Part shown: piece by piece, positions 30,586 through 40,443 of the stretch
Position numbering within the stretch: position 1 is the first letter of the stretch
How the letters are laid out: each line of letters starts with the position of its first letter
Assembly: GCA_016124855.1 (NCBI GenBank)
Contig: WGMX01000028.1
Location: 186,001-250,000 of the forward strand
DNA: 64,000 nt
Source: Anaerolineaceae bacterium
GTDB taxonomy: Bacteria; Chloroflexota; Anaerolineae; Aggregatilineales; Phototrophicaceae
Direction: 5' to 3'
The notes under the pieces: model-generated
Seen by the model: only the letters and a program-made list of their open reading frames with translations
Told to the model about the DNA's origin: nothing
Database searches by the model: none
Translations under genes and position numbers: made by a program

Positions 30586-31164
30586 TCAAGTAGATGGATT
30601 ACCCTCTAATCCAAGAGCCGCAGCATTGCGCTTCATTGCGTCCAAAACAATTTGTATATGTTCGTCAAGATCAACACCTAATGCGGCAGCCGCGTGTTCG
30701 ATTTCTTCGCGGTGAACGGGCGCGGCGAAAGTTTTATCTTTCCATTTTTTCTTTACAGACTTCAATTCAACATCCAATATGCTTTTGGACGGTCGCACAA
30801 GCGCAACAGCAATTAAGAAGCCTGTTAATTCATCCACCGCTACCAACGTTTTTTCCATCGGTGTTTCAGGTTTCACACCTGTGATTTCTTCAGCATGGGC
30901 AAGAATGGCTTTAATAATTTCATCGGAAACACCGCGTTCACGTAGAATCTTTGAACCAACTACCGGATGCCCTTCAACCGCAACATCAGGATAACGTTCG
31001 TAGTCAAAATCATGTACCAATCCCGTTACACCCCACTCTTCGGGATCGCCGCCAAAACGCGGCGCATAAGCACGCATTGCCGTCTCTACGGCTAGCATAT
31101 GTCGACGAAGCGATTCACCCTGTGTGTATTCGGTGACAATAGACCATGCTTGTTCGCGATTCAT
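30586..31164 (-). CDS. HD-domain hydrolase
   Basis: LRRHMLAVE...GLVHDFDYERYPD..., HAEEITG; start taken as MNREQAW, 28 bp after the kinase stop. Confidence 0.8.
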   Translation of the reverse strand: MNREQAWSIVTEYTQGESLRRHMLAVETAMRAYAPRFGGDPEEWGVTGLVHDFDYERYPDVAVEGHPVVGSKILRERGVSDEIIKAILAHAEEITGVKPETPMEKTLVAVDELTGFLIAVALVRPSKSILDVELKSVKKKWKDKTFAAPVHREEIEHAAAALGVDLDEHIQIVLDAMKRNAAALGLEGNPST

Positions 31165-31192
31165 AACCCATTCCCAACTCTTATGCGCAATA

Positions 31193-33253
31193 CTACCCGT
31201 ATACCCGAAACACAATTTCAAGCGGCTGACCGATTGTAATACGCCCCGGTGTTTGCAAAAGCCACTTTCCGCTAATTTTTTCATTGCCGCCCTTTGCGGG
31301 GGTTTTACCCTGAAAGGTAATTATAGCAGTGTCACCGGGCTTAACAATTGCATCGCGTTCATCGAAAAAAATGAACTGCCCCGCGTCGAAATCTTCTCCC
31401 GATGAATAGCGAAGAGCTGTACTGCGTGCCCAATCACAATTAGCACCACTGAGATTCGTGATTTGAATTTTTAAGGTAAATTCGGTATTGACGGGTAACT
31501 GGTACAAGCCGTCGATTTTCCTCGCATATCTCTGTGGTTCGACCAAGGTAATATCAGCGGCGTAATCCAATTTGCAAGCGGCTTGGGTCGCATTTTGGGC
31601 GGCAGCAGTCTGGGTCAAAGCGACAATAGTCGTTGTCGGATTGGTGGTGGCAGTAGCGGTAGCAGTAGGTGTAAACGTCAGGGTTGGGGTAAGAGTTGGC
31701 GTGAAGGTCAATGTTGGTTGTTTGGTGGGTGTTAAAGTGGGAGCTTCAACAATCGGCAGTTTGTCAACATCCCCGTAAACGTCCAATGCCGAGATTTTTA
31801 CCCATCCTGGAATACCATTTGATTTTTGAACAAGGAACCATAGTTTGTCAGGACTGAGGCCAATAATCGTGACCTGTTCACCTGATCTAATTTCCATCAT
31901 TTTGGAAGCGGATTCATCAGGCGCCTGTAAGGCAAGCTCCGCACTTCCATTTGATGATAGTACCGCTATTGGTGTTGCGGGTGTTGAGGACGGCGTTGGT
32001 GTCAAACTGGGTGTAGGCGAATTGGCTGTGGTCGCGGTTAGCGTCGGGCTTTCGGTGACCATCACAGTTGGCGTATTGTTACCGGATTGAATAACTTGTG
32101 AAGTGATCTCAGTTGTTGGAACGGATACGATATTGGTCGCATCGAGTGTAAAAGTTGGACTTAAGATAAACCCCGGAAATGGGATGACGCGTGTTGCGAA
32201 GCCAAGAATAAGCAGCGTGACTAATGCGCCAACGACCCAAACGGGCCATAAGGAACGCGACGTGACACTTTTATCCTGCGCTAGCTGATTAGGCAACAGG
32301 GTTGTGGTGCTACCAACGGCTGTCGATCTACTCATGGTATCGCTAGCAGGGTTGGCTAGATTAGCATTATTCAAATCTGGCGGCGCAAAAAAGGATTTAG
32401 GCTGCTGCTCGTATTCGACATTATTGTGAGCAAAACGATCTAAGTCTTCAATCAATGCGCTGGCCGATTGATAGCGATCTTGCGCCTCTTTCGAAATAAT
32501 CTTTTGGACGATACGATCTAACTCTTCAGGGATATTGGGGTTAATGTCACGCGCAATGGGCGTAGGCGTGTTTAAGTGTTTGAGAATGATTGCGAGTGGT
32601 GTTTCAGCATCATATGGCAGTTGACCAGTCAACATTTGGAACATGATGATGCCCAGTGAATATAGATCCGACCGTTCATCACCCGCCTCACCTAACCCCT
32701 GTTCAGGAGCCATGAATGCAGGCGTGCCAACCATGCCGCCGCTGGCTGTAAATTGGGCTCCAGTCACAATTTTCGCGATACCAAAATCGGTCAAGACCAC
32801 GCGACTGTCATGATCAAGCATTAGATTGGCGGGTTTTACATCGCGATGGATCATATTACGACTGTGCGCATAAGCAAGCGCACTGGCCGATTCGCGCATG
32901 ATCCGAATAACTTCGGGAATTGGCAGCAGCTCTCCACGCGCCATAATTGATGAAAGACGGTCTTTTAGCGTAGAACCATCAATCAATTCCATAACCATGT
33001 AATAGCTTTCGGCTTCGGCATCAAAATCGAAGTCGTAAACTTGTACGATGTTAGGATGCTTGAGCTTAGCAATATTCTGTGCTTCACGTTCAAAACGCGA
33101 CTTAAACTCGGGATCATCCGCCAGAAAAGCGTGCAACACTTTAATCGCAACGTAGCGATCAAGGGTGCTCTGATAAGCGCGGTAGACTTCCGCCATCCCG
33201 CCGCGTCCCAGACGTTCGATTACTTCGTATTTCCCGATCTTTCGATTCTGCAC
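31193..33253 (-). CDS. Transmembrane Ser/Thr protein kinase with SH3-like and NBR1-Ig-like C-terminal domains
   Basis: IGKYEVIERLGRGGMAEVYRAYQ, IHRDVKPANLMLD, DFGIAK, APEQ; TM helix; Thr/Pro-rich linkers; C-terminal beta-rich domain. Confidence 0.85.
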   Translation of the reverse strand: MQNRKIGKYEVIERLGRGGMAEVYRAYQSTLDRYVAIKVLHAFLADDPEFKSRFEREAQNIAKLKHPNIVQVYDFDFDAEAESYYMVMELIDGSTLKDRLSSIMARGELLPIPEVIRIMRESASALAYAHSRNMIHRDVKPANLMLDHDSRVVLTDFGIAKIVTGAQFTASGGMVGTPAFMAPEQGLGEAGDERSDLYSLGIIMFQMLTGQLPYDAETPLAIILKHLNTPTPIARDINPNIPEELDRIVQKIISKEAQDRYQSASALIEDLDRFAHNNVEYEQQPKSFFAPPDLNNANLANPASDTMSRSTAVGSTTTLLPNQLAQDKSVTSRSLWPVWVVGALVTLLILGFATRVIPFPGFILSPTFTLDATNIVSVPTTEITSQVIQSGNNTPTVMVTESPTLTATTANSPTPSLTPTPSSTPATPIAVLSSNGSAELALQAPDESASKMMEIRSGEQVTIIGLSPDKLWFLVQKSNGIPGWVKISALDVYGDVDKLPIVEAPTLTPTKQPTLTFTPTLTPTLTFTPTATATATTNPTTTIVALTQTAAAQNATQAACKLDYAADITLVEPQRYARKIDGLYQLPVNTEFTLKIQITNLSGANCDWARSTALRYSSGEDFDAGQFIFFDERDAIVKPGDTAIITFQGKTPAKGGNEKISGKWLLQTPGRITIGQPLEIVFRVYG

Positions 33254-33361
33254 AGATATGGTCTTTACTTTACACTTGAGGAATAGGCAAGTAGATGTGA
33301 TTATAGCTTATGATAACCACATCCTCAAAGCGACTATGTCTTACAATTCCTTTATTTCTGA

Positions 33362-34780
33362 TTAACCACCACCGCTGACACCTTCTTTGATGCCGCCTTC
33401 GGTCATCGCGCGGGCATCTAAAGCTTTAGCAGCATCTTCATCGGTCATATAACCCAGTGAGACCACGACTTCACGGATACTACGGCCTTCCGCGAGAGAT
33501 TTCTTGGCGACTTCCGCACCTTTTAGATAACCAATTATCGGATTTAAAGCCGTTACCAAAATCGGATTGCGCGCCAACCAGCCCTCGGCTTGTTCGCGGT
33601 TAGCGATCAAACCTACTACACATTTTGTCGTGAAAGCATTTACTGCGCCAATCATAACATGCATCGCTTCAAATAGGTCATGGGCGATGATGGGCATCAT
33701 GACATTGAGTTCGAGCTGTCCAGCCTGCCCTGCCATCATGATTGTCATATCTTTACCAATAACGTGAAACATTGCCATATCCAGCATTTCTGCCATGACT
33801 GGATTTACCTTTCCGGGCATGATTGAAGAGCCGGGCTGCACTGTTGGGCAAGTAATTTCAGCAAGACCGGTTGTGGGACCGCTTGCTAGCAGGCGAACGT
33901 CATTGGCAATGCGAATTAAGTCTTGTGCAGTCGTGCGAATTGCCCCAGAAAAGAAAACCGCGTCCTGCATGGACTGCATTGACTCAAACAGATCGTCAGA
34001 TTCATACAGTTCTAATCCTGTAAGCTTACTGAGTTTAGCGACCATGCGTTTGTGATATTCAGGATGAGCATTCAACCCTGTGCCATTGGCTGTACCGCCG
34101 ATACCAAGGCGACGCAAACCTTCTGCAGCTTGGTTAATTTTCTCAATGTCACGTTCGATAGCTTTAGCCCACGCACCGACTTCTTGACCAAGGCGAACAG
34201 GGACAGCATCCTGCAAATGTGTACGACCACTCTTGGTGATGTCATCCCACTCTTTGGATTTCATTCGCAGCGCGTCTGCGCAGGCTTTGAGGGCGGTTGT
34301 CAGCTCATTTAGACGCCAAAGCGCGCCGAGCCTAATGGAGGTCGGGATGGTGTCATTGGTGCTTTGTGCCATATTGACATGGTCATTAGGGTTCACAGGT
34401 TTCTTTGTATCATCTAACTTATAGCCGAGAATTTCATTGGCACGGTTTGCCATGACTTCATTGGCGTTCATATTGTGGCTCGTGCCCGCACCGGCCTGAA
34501 ACGGATCGACAACAAATTGATCATGCAGTTTTCCAGCTAGGATTTCATCACCCGCTTGCATGATGGCCTTCGCCATCTTTTCATCCATCAAACCGAGATC
34601 AAGATGAACTTCAGCAGCAGCACGTTTAACCATGGTAATGGCGCAAATGAAGGCCGGGTACGGCTTAAGCCCACTGATGGGAAAATTTTCAACTGCGCGC
34701 TGTGTTTGTGCGCCATAATACGCTCCAGCAGGGACATTGACAGGCCCTAGAGAGTCTTTTTCAATGCGGACATCTGGCAT
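33362..34780 (-). CDS. fumC: Class II fumarate hydratase
   Basis: GSSIMPGKVNPVMAEM signature, AGAGTSHNMNANEVMANRANEILG, SGRTHLQDAVPVRLGQE. Confidence 0.88.
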   Translation of the reverse strand: MPDVRIEKDSLGPVNVPAGAYYGAQTQRAVENFPISGLKPYPAFICAITMVKRAAAEVHLDLGLMDEKMAKAIMQAGDEILAGKLHDQFVVDPFQAGAGTSHNMNANEVMANRANEILGYKLDDTKKPVNPNDHVNMAQSTNDTIPTSIRLGALWRLNELTTALKACADALRMKSKEWDDITKSGRTHLQDAVPVRLGQEVGAWAKAIERDIEKINQAAEGLRRLGIGGTANGTGLNAHPEYHKRMVAKLSKLTGLELYESDDLFESMQSMQDAVFFSGAIRTTAQDLIRIANDVRLLASGPTTGLAEITCPTVQPGSSIMPGKVNPVMAEMLDMAMFHVIGKDMTIMMAGQAGQLELNVMMPIIAHDLFEAMHVMIGAVNAFTTKCVVGLIANREQAEGWLARNPILVTALNPIIGYLKGAEVAKKSLAEGRSIREVVVSLGYMTDEDAAKALDARAMTEGGIKEGVSGGG

Positions 34781-34837
34781 TTTAATTTCTCCTCGCGCGA
34801 AAAACGCGTTAAATGATTATGTTCAGTTTGCAACAAA

Positions 34838-34864
34838 AAAGGCGCTACCAATTGTAACGCCTTT
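34838..34864 (-). terminator. Intrinsic terminator 3' of sod
   Basis: AAAGGCGCTAC...GTAACGCCTTT. Confidence 0.65.
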
Positions 34865-34926
34865 CACTATTCCATGCGATGATTGTCATTGAGTCAGCGC
34901 ATGAGCGTCTGATTAGCCTCTACAGC

Positions 34927-35538
34927 TTATTTTGCAGCGGCGTAGCGCTTAGCAACTTCGTCCCAGTTGACGACGTTCCACCATGCAGCAATATAGTCCG
35001 GGCGACGGTTCTGATAATTCAGGTAATAGGCATGTTCCCACACATCTACACCTAAAATCGCAGTCTTGCCCTCAGAGATGGGGTTATCTTGATTCGCAGT
35101 AGAGGTGATGCTGAGTGCGCCACCCTTATCTGCGAGCAACCACGCCCAACCAGAACCGAAGCGGCTTGCGCCAGCGGCAGCAAACTTTTCCTTGAATGCG
35201 GCAAAGCTACCAAAGGCGCTGTTAATTGCAGCAGCCAAATCACCAGTAGGTTCGCCACCCTTGCCGGGGCCCATGATCTGCCAGAACATGCTGTGATTAT
35301 AATGTCCACCGCCGTTATTACGGACCGCACCACGAATGGCTTCTGGGATGCTGTCGAGAGAAGTCAGCAGCTGCTCGATGCTTTTGCTCTGGAGGTCGGG
35401 ATAGGCTTCTAGTGCTTTGTTTAAGTTGGTGACGTAAGCGTTGTGATGCTTACCATGGTGAATTTCCATGGTACGGGCATCAATATGAGGTTCCAATGCA
35501 TTGGTTGCATAGGGAAGTGCAGGAAGTTCAAAAGCCAT
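34927..35538 (-). CDS. Fe/Mn superoxide dismutase
   Basis: [45 protein letters not shown]. Confidence 0.94.
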   Translation of the reverse strand: MAFELPALPYATNALEPHIDARTMEIHHGKHHNAYVTNLNKALEAYPDLQSKSIEQLLTSLDSIPEAIRGAVRNNGGGHYNHSMFWQIMGPGKGGEPTGDLAAAINSAFGSFAAFKEKFAAAGASRFGSGWAWLLADKGGALSITSTANQDNPISEGKTAILGVDVWEHAYYLNYQNRRPDYIAAWWNVVNWDEVAKRYAAAK

Positions 35539-35746
35539 TATCAATCTCCTTCGTATGGTAGTTGAAGAGGTTATAACACGCCTATTCTAGCCGCAGGCCG
35601 GTTGGTTTCCAAATTGACCTTTGGTACAGAATAGTGGCTCTAGCCGAGCGGATTACTCATCAAGTATGCTACAGAAGCGTTACAAGTCGCATCATATTTT
35701 TATAAACAAATCATGAGAAGCTGATAATTTCAGTCTTAATTGGAGC

Positions 35747-36682
35747 TTGAGGAAGCAATCCTTGACGACGAGCGAACTAAAAGTGTCAACCCCTGCAAAG
35801 ATTCCATTACAAGCATATATCGTCATCACTATTGGCGTAATTGCAGTTTCTTTGGCTTCAATACTTATTAAACTGGCGCAGGCCGAAACCATCCCTTCGA
35901 CTTTGATCGCGGCATCACGGATGGCGATTGCAGCGCTGGTGCTTACACCAATCACCTTAAGACGGTATTGGACTGAAATAAAGAGGTTGCATCGCAGTCA
36001 GCTAACGTTGGCGGCTGTATCGGGCTTGTTTCTTGCTATTCACTTCGCGACATGGGTTAAATCTTTCGAGTATACGAGCGTGTTAGTGGGCGTGGTTTTG
36101 GTAAACACCAATCCGTTATGGGCAGCGATTCTCGAGTTTATTTTTCTAAGGACAAAACTCAGTCGCTGGGTAATTATTGCGCTGGTAATTGGGATTATCG
36201 GCAGCATCATCGTTGCGCTGCCAAGCGGTGGCGGGATACATTTCGAGGCCAATACTGGCAGCTTGCTGGCGCTCATCGGCGCAGTGGCGGTTGCGATTTA
36301 CTTTGTTATTGGGCGAAACTTGCGGGCGACACTTTCGCTTATCCCATATATTTGGCTTGTATATTCCTGCTCTGCTGTTTTTCTGTTGATTCTGGTGGCA
36401 GCAACCAGTGTGCCCGTTCTAGGCTACAGCGCCAAAGGCTACGTTCTCCTTGTATTGACGGCGCTCATTCCGCAGCTTGTAGGCCATTCTTCCCTGAACT
36501 TTGCCCTACGCTATTTTCCTGCATCTTACGTAGGGATTGCAGCGCAGCTTGAACCTGTGTTGAGCGCGATAGTTGCCTTCTTATTGTTTACCGAAATTCC
36601 TACGGGAATACAAATCGCAGGCAGTGTTATTATTCTGGTGAGTGTCATCCTCGCAAGCATAGGACAAACGCAAAAAGCATAA
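35747..36682 (+). CDS. EamA-family (DMT) transporter, first of tandem pair
   Basis: About 10 TM helices, EamA repeats; apparent TTG start. Confidence 0.85.
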   Translation: MRKQSLTTSELKVSTPAKIPLQAYIVITIGVIAVSLASILIKLAQAETIPSTLIAASRMAIAALVLTPITLRRYWTEIKRLHRSQLTLAAVSGLFLAIHFATWVKSFEYTSVLVGVVLVNTNPLWAAILEFIFLRTKLSRWVIIALVIGIIGSIIVALPSGGGIHFEANTGSLLALIGAVAVAIYFVIGRNLRATLSLIPYIWLVYSCSAVFLLILVAATSVPVLGYSAKGYVLLVLTALIPQLVGHSSLNFALRYFPASYVGIAAQLEPVLSAIVAFLLFTEIPTGIQIAGSVIILVSVILASIGQTQKA

Positions 36683-36691
36683 CGACTAATC

Positions 36692-37714
36692 ATGACATCA
36701 TTTTTATCAAGACTTCCGGCGCCAACCAACAAAGTACGGCGCGTTCAACTCCTGCTGCTTATGGGAACGTTTGCGGGGGCGTGGGCCGCAATTTTCGGGC
36801 GCATTGCCCAGCATCACGGGATGCCCACACCAGTAATTATCAGCTTCAGAATATTGTTAAGTGCGGTCGTTCTCACTCCAGTTGTTTGGAAATATCACCG
36901 GCAAGAATTTTTCAAGCTGAATAAACGGGATGTACTGATCGCGGCAGGTGGTGGTTTCTGGTTCGGTATTCACCTTATGTCAGGATTTGAGGCACTCAAG
37001 CATACATCGGTGCTGGTGAGCAGTGTACTCGGTGGGACCCTGCCGATTTGGGTGGCGATACTGGAAGTTTACGTGCTTAAAGCCCGTTTGAACCGCATGG
37101 TTTGGATTGGGTTAATGATTACTTTATGCGGAGGAATTATTATCACGCTGGCAGGCAGCGGTGATGCTTCGCTCGGTGATAACCCCTTATTGGGAAGTGG
37201 ATTGGCATTGATGGCGGCCGTGGCAGGCGCAGTTTATGCCATCGTCGGACGAAGATCACGAGATAAGATGTCCTACCTCCCCTATTTATGGTTAGCTTTC
37301 ACTTTCGGTGGGTTAACCAGCCTGAGTTTAGTCGTAGTGACCGGACAAAGCATGGTTGGCTACGATTTTAGTACCTATCTAGCGGTTATTCTGCTGACTA
37401 TTGTGCCGCAACTTATCGGACACGGTGTTTACAATTATGCATTACGGCAACTTCCAGCAACGTTTGTGAGTGTTGTTGGGCAATTGGGTATTATCATTAG
37501 CGCTGTGCTGGCCTACCTGTTTTTCAGAGAGATTCCAAGTGTTTTGGAAATCCCCGGCAGCCTTGCGATTATCGTAGGCATCACGATGGTCAACTTGAAT
37601 AAGCCGCCGATCCCGAAAGCTCAGCTCGGAGTTCAATTAACGGTAGAACTTGTGTCTCCTGCCCCATCACCCATGCCTGTAGGCGGCGACAGCGAACCTA
37701 TTCAAGTTATTTGA
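36692..37714 (+). CDS. EamA-family (DMT) transporter, second of tandem pair
   Basis: About 10 TM helices, paralogous to the preceding ORF; 9 bp gap. Confidence 0.85.
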   Translation: MTSFLSRLPAPTNKVRRVQLLLLMGTFAGAWAAIFGRIAQHHGMPTPVIISFRILLSAVVLTPVVWKYHRQEFFKLNKRDVLIAAGGGFWFGIHLMSGFEALKHTSVLVSSVLGGTLPIWVAILEVYVLKARLNRMVWIGLMITLCGGIIITLAGSGDASLGDNPLLGSGLALMAAVAGAVYAIVGRRSRDKMSYLPYLWLAFTFGGLTSLSLVVVTGQSMVGYDFSTYLAVILLTIVPQLIGHGVYNYALRQLPATFVSVVGQLGIIISAVLAYLFFREIPSVLEIPGSLAIIVGITMVNLNKPPIPKAQLGVQLTVELVSPAPSPMPVGGDSEPIQVI

Positions 37715-37959
37715 TGCAGTTGATTCACAAAATTCTTCACATTCTTCATTTTCACAAGGGAAGTTTTCAGTTAACAGTCTACATCAGCGATTTTATGGCG
37801 GGCTATGTCTTCAATGTCAAGGTGACATTTAGAGCGAAATATGCGGCAGCAGCGGCGAAAGCAGCAATTTTAAGGGCGGTTTAGCACTGAATTTGCTATA
37901 TATACCCGACTCCGAAGTATCAGGGAACGGGTTTATAGGCCAGAAAAGGAATGCCTTTC

Positions 37960-37987
37960 CCCTACAAACATCAGATTGATTGTAGGG
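37960..37987. repeat. Intergenic hairpin
   Basis: CCCTACAA-N12-TTGTAGGG, flanked by GGAATGCC/GGCATTACC imperfect extension. Confidence 0.5.
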
Positions 37988-38015
37988 TGGCATTACCCTC
38001 ATTATTTACCACGCA

Positions 38016-38068
38016 ATATCATAGCACACATTTTCTAAACCAACAATTCAAATGCGGTTTGAAAATAG
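38016..38068 (+). repeat. Dispersed intergenic repeat, copy B
   Basis: ATATCATAGCACACATTTTCTAAACCAACAATTCAAATGCGGTTTGAAAATAG; matches copy A at 5816-5868. Confidence 0.65.
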
Positions 38069-38086
38069 TTGTGTTGTGGTTGGTTA

Positions 38087-39835
38087 TTAGCCCAATTTGA
38101 AACCTAAATAATCAGACACTCCGGGCCAGATGTCAGCAGTGGGCATGTCTTCGGGCAGCAAAACCTGCCCTAGCAAAGATTGCATTTGACCACTGCGATA
38201 CATTTCTTGAATGGTGTATTCCACCAACAAGCGGAAATCAATATCGTTGCGCGGAACTGCCATACCGACGTAAACACGGCTATACCACGCATCAGGGTTT
38301 GACCCACGATGCGTTAGCCGTAAGTCATTCTGATTGGCTTGGACGTGAGCGATCAATTTCAGGCTATCGCCAAATACGGCATTTACGTTGTTTTGTGAAA
38401 GGATAACGGTGGCTGCATCGGCTTCATTCGTGACAGAAAAAATTCTTACCCCCGAGCGTGCGCTAGCCGCCAATTCTTTTACGCGGTCTTCCGCTCCAGC
38501 TTCGCTGCCAAAGACGCCCACCACACGGCCACGCAAATCCAAAAAGGTTTCATAGTCATCATTCTTTTTGACCATGACCCGTTCACCATGTAACAAATAG
38601 GCAGCGGTCAGGTCAACTTTATCCGCCGCAGTCCAATCCAGCGGTACGCCGATAGCAATATCTGCTTGGCCACTAGCGACTAAATCGACTGCATTTGCAG
38701 CCGAATCTGGTACATAATCTACCCGAAAACCCCATTTGGCGGCCATCGCCTCGATTACGGCTCGATTGGTCGCTTCTAGCCGTTTCTGGCTTTCTGGCGC
38801 GTCGGCAGGTAAATCCGAAACGCCGGCGACTCGAATAGCTTTGCCCTGCTGTAAACGGGGAATTGCATACTGTGTGGGATAGGGAACATCCTGTGGTAGT
38901 TGAGGGGGTTTTGGCGCTTCATCGGTTATACCTGACCAAAGTGGAATCAGATTGATGGAGTAATTTAAACCCGCTAAGTATGTTTTCTGAAGTTCCTGTA
39001 ACGTCCCTTTTTGTGCCAGATATTGGAGGGTTTTATTGATTAAGTTGCGCCAATTTACATCCTGCCGACGGACGGCAATGGCATATGGTTCAGGGCCAAC
39101 GGCCTCATCTAGAATTTTGCCCATTCCTACTTGTGGGATGACCTTCGTAAGTTGAAAGCGGCTGTCCACAACGCCGTCGATTTCACTATTCACCAATGCT
39201 GAATAGGCCTGATTTATCGTCAGAAAAGATTGAATTGTCGCACCAACACCTGAACGCTGCTGCCAAAGCCCGATAGCTTCTGCGGCGGGCGTACCTAAAA
39301 CATAACCGATTTTGCGACCTGACATATCCGCAAGAGTGGCCGCCCCGTCATCCTGCCGTACAAGCATAGACTGCGTGCCATCAAAATAAGTGAAGCTAAA
39401 CTCAACTTTAGAATCCATATCGCGGCGATGAATCTGCAAACCAAGCAGCATATCAATTTTGCCACTGGTCAGCATTTCGATTCCGGTTTGGCTTGTCACC
39501 TGAACTGGCACAAACTTTACGCCCCAAACCTCTGCCATTTTCTTAGCGAGATCAGCATCGAATCCGGAAACTTCACCGCGCACATTGAGCGTCCCAAAGG
39601 GTGGCGCGTTATAGAGCAATCCGACGCGCACGGCATTATCTCGCTGCATCTGAACTAATGATGATTCAGTTAGCAAAACATCGCCTGCGGCGACATCTAG
39701 TACAGGTACAAGAGTTGGGGGAACCAAGGTCGGGGCCGGTTGAAGGCGAAGTTCTGCTGAAAATGACGGAGAAAAACCTATCGCCATCAGAAACATGACG
39801 ACAAGCAAAGAAAAAGCAACTGCAAAACGCTTCAT
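38087..39835 (-). CDS. Secreted protein with two tandem SBP_bac_3-like substrate-binding domains
   Basis: Domain 1: VRVGLLYNAPPFGTLNVRGEVSGFDADLAKKMAEVWGVK; domain 2: AIRVAGVSDLPADAPESQKRLEATNRAVIEAMAAKWGFRVDYVP. Confidence 0.8.
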   Translation of the reverse strand: MKRFAVAFSLLVVMFLMAIGFSPSFSAELRLQPAPTLVPPTLVPVLDVAAGDVLLTESSLVQMQRDNAVRVGLLYNAPPFGTLNVRGEVSGFDADLAKKMAEVWGVKFVPVQVTSQTGIEMLTSGKIDMLLGLQIHRRDMDSKVEFSFTYFDGTQSMLVRQDDGAATLADMSGRKIGYVLGTPAAEAIGLWQQRSGVGATIQSFLTINQAYSALVNSEIDGVVDSRFQLTKVIPQVGMGKILDEAVGPEPYAIAVRRQDVNWRNLINKTLQYLAQKGTLQELQKTYLAGLNYSINLIPLWSGITDEAPKPPQLPQDVPYPTQYAIPRLQQGKAIRVAGVSDLPADAPESQKRLEATNRAVIEAMAAKWGFRVDYVPDSAANAVDLVASGQADIAIGVPLDWTAADKVDLTAAYLLHGERVMVKKNDDYETFLDLRGRVVGVFGSEAGAEDRVKELAASARSGVRIFSVTNEADAATVILSQNNVNAVFGDSLKLIAHVQANQNDLRLTHRGSNPDAWYSRVYVGMAVPRNDIDFRLLVEYTIQEMYRSGQMQSLLGQVLLPEDMPTADIWPGVSDYLGFKLG

Positions 39836-39840
39836 AAGAT

Positions 39841-40437
39841 TTACCTATATAACTGATGGTCTTCGATATAGGCGAGAACGGCATCCGGCACGAGGTAGCG
39901 TATGCTTTTGCCGGCTGCACAACGAGCAACGATTGCGGTGGAAGAAATATCTATCAACGGGGCGTCTACAATCGTAAGCCGTTCGGCCAATCCGGGTAAT
40001 TTATCATGGTGTAGTTCAGGCGAAATTATGCTCTGCGGGCGACGCATAACTGCGATTTTACATAAGCGTATGAGTTCTTGCGGCTGATGCCATTTGGGTA
40101 GATCATGCAAGGAGTCTCCGCCCATCACGAAATACAGTTCGGCCTGTGGATAATCGGCCTGCAACAGGCGCACCATATCCACCGAGTAATGAGGGCCGGG
40201 GCGATCTACATCTACCCTTGAAATGGCAAACTGCTGATTATCCATGATGGCGCAATCAAGCATGGCTAGGCGATCTTCAACCGGAGCTTTGTCTTCCTGC
40301 TGCTTATGTGGTGGGTCAGCAGCAGGTACAAATAACAATTGGCTTAAACCAATGGCGTCTAATGCGTGTTGAGCGAGAATTAGGTGCCCAATGTGAGGTG
40401 GGTCGAACGTACCGCCGAGAATGCCTATGCGCTCCAT
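39841..40437 (-). CDS. nadD: Nicotinate-nucleotide adenylyltransferase
   Basis: GILGGTFDPPHIGHLILAQHA; MGGDSLHDLPKWHQPQEL; ISSTAI motif. Confidence 0.93.
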   Translation of the reverse strand: MERIGILGGTFDPPHIGHLILAQHALDAIGLSQLLFVPAADPPHKQQEDKAPVEDRLAMLDCAIMDNQQFAISRVDVDRPGPHYSVDMVRLLQADYPQAELYFVMGGDSLHDLPKWHQPQELIRLCKIAVMRRPQSIISPELHHDKLPGLAERLTIVDAPLIDISSTAIVARCAAGKSIRYLVPDAVLAYIEDHQLYR

Positions 40438-40443
40438 TTGTCT

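Noticed and set aside
31572-31778. Plus-strand Val/Gly-rich ORF (MQAAWVAFWAAAVWVKATIVVVGLVVAVAVAVGVNVRVGV...)
   Set aside because: Antisense of the Thr/Pro-rich linker of the kinase; low-complexity artefact.
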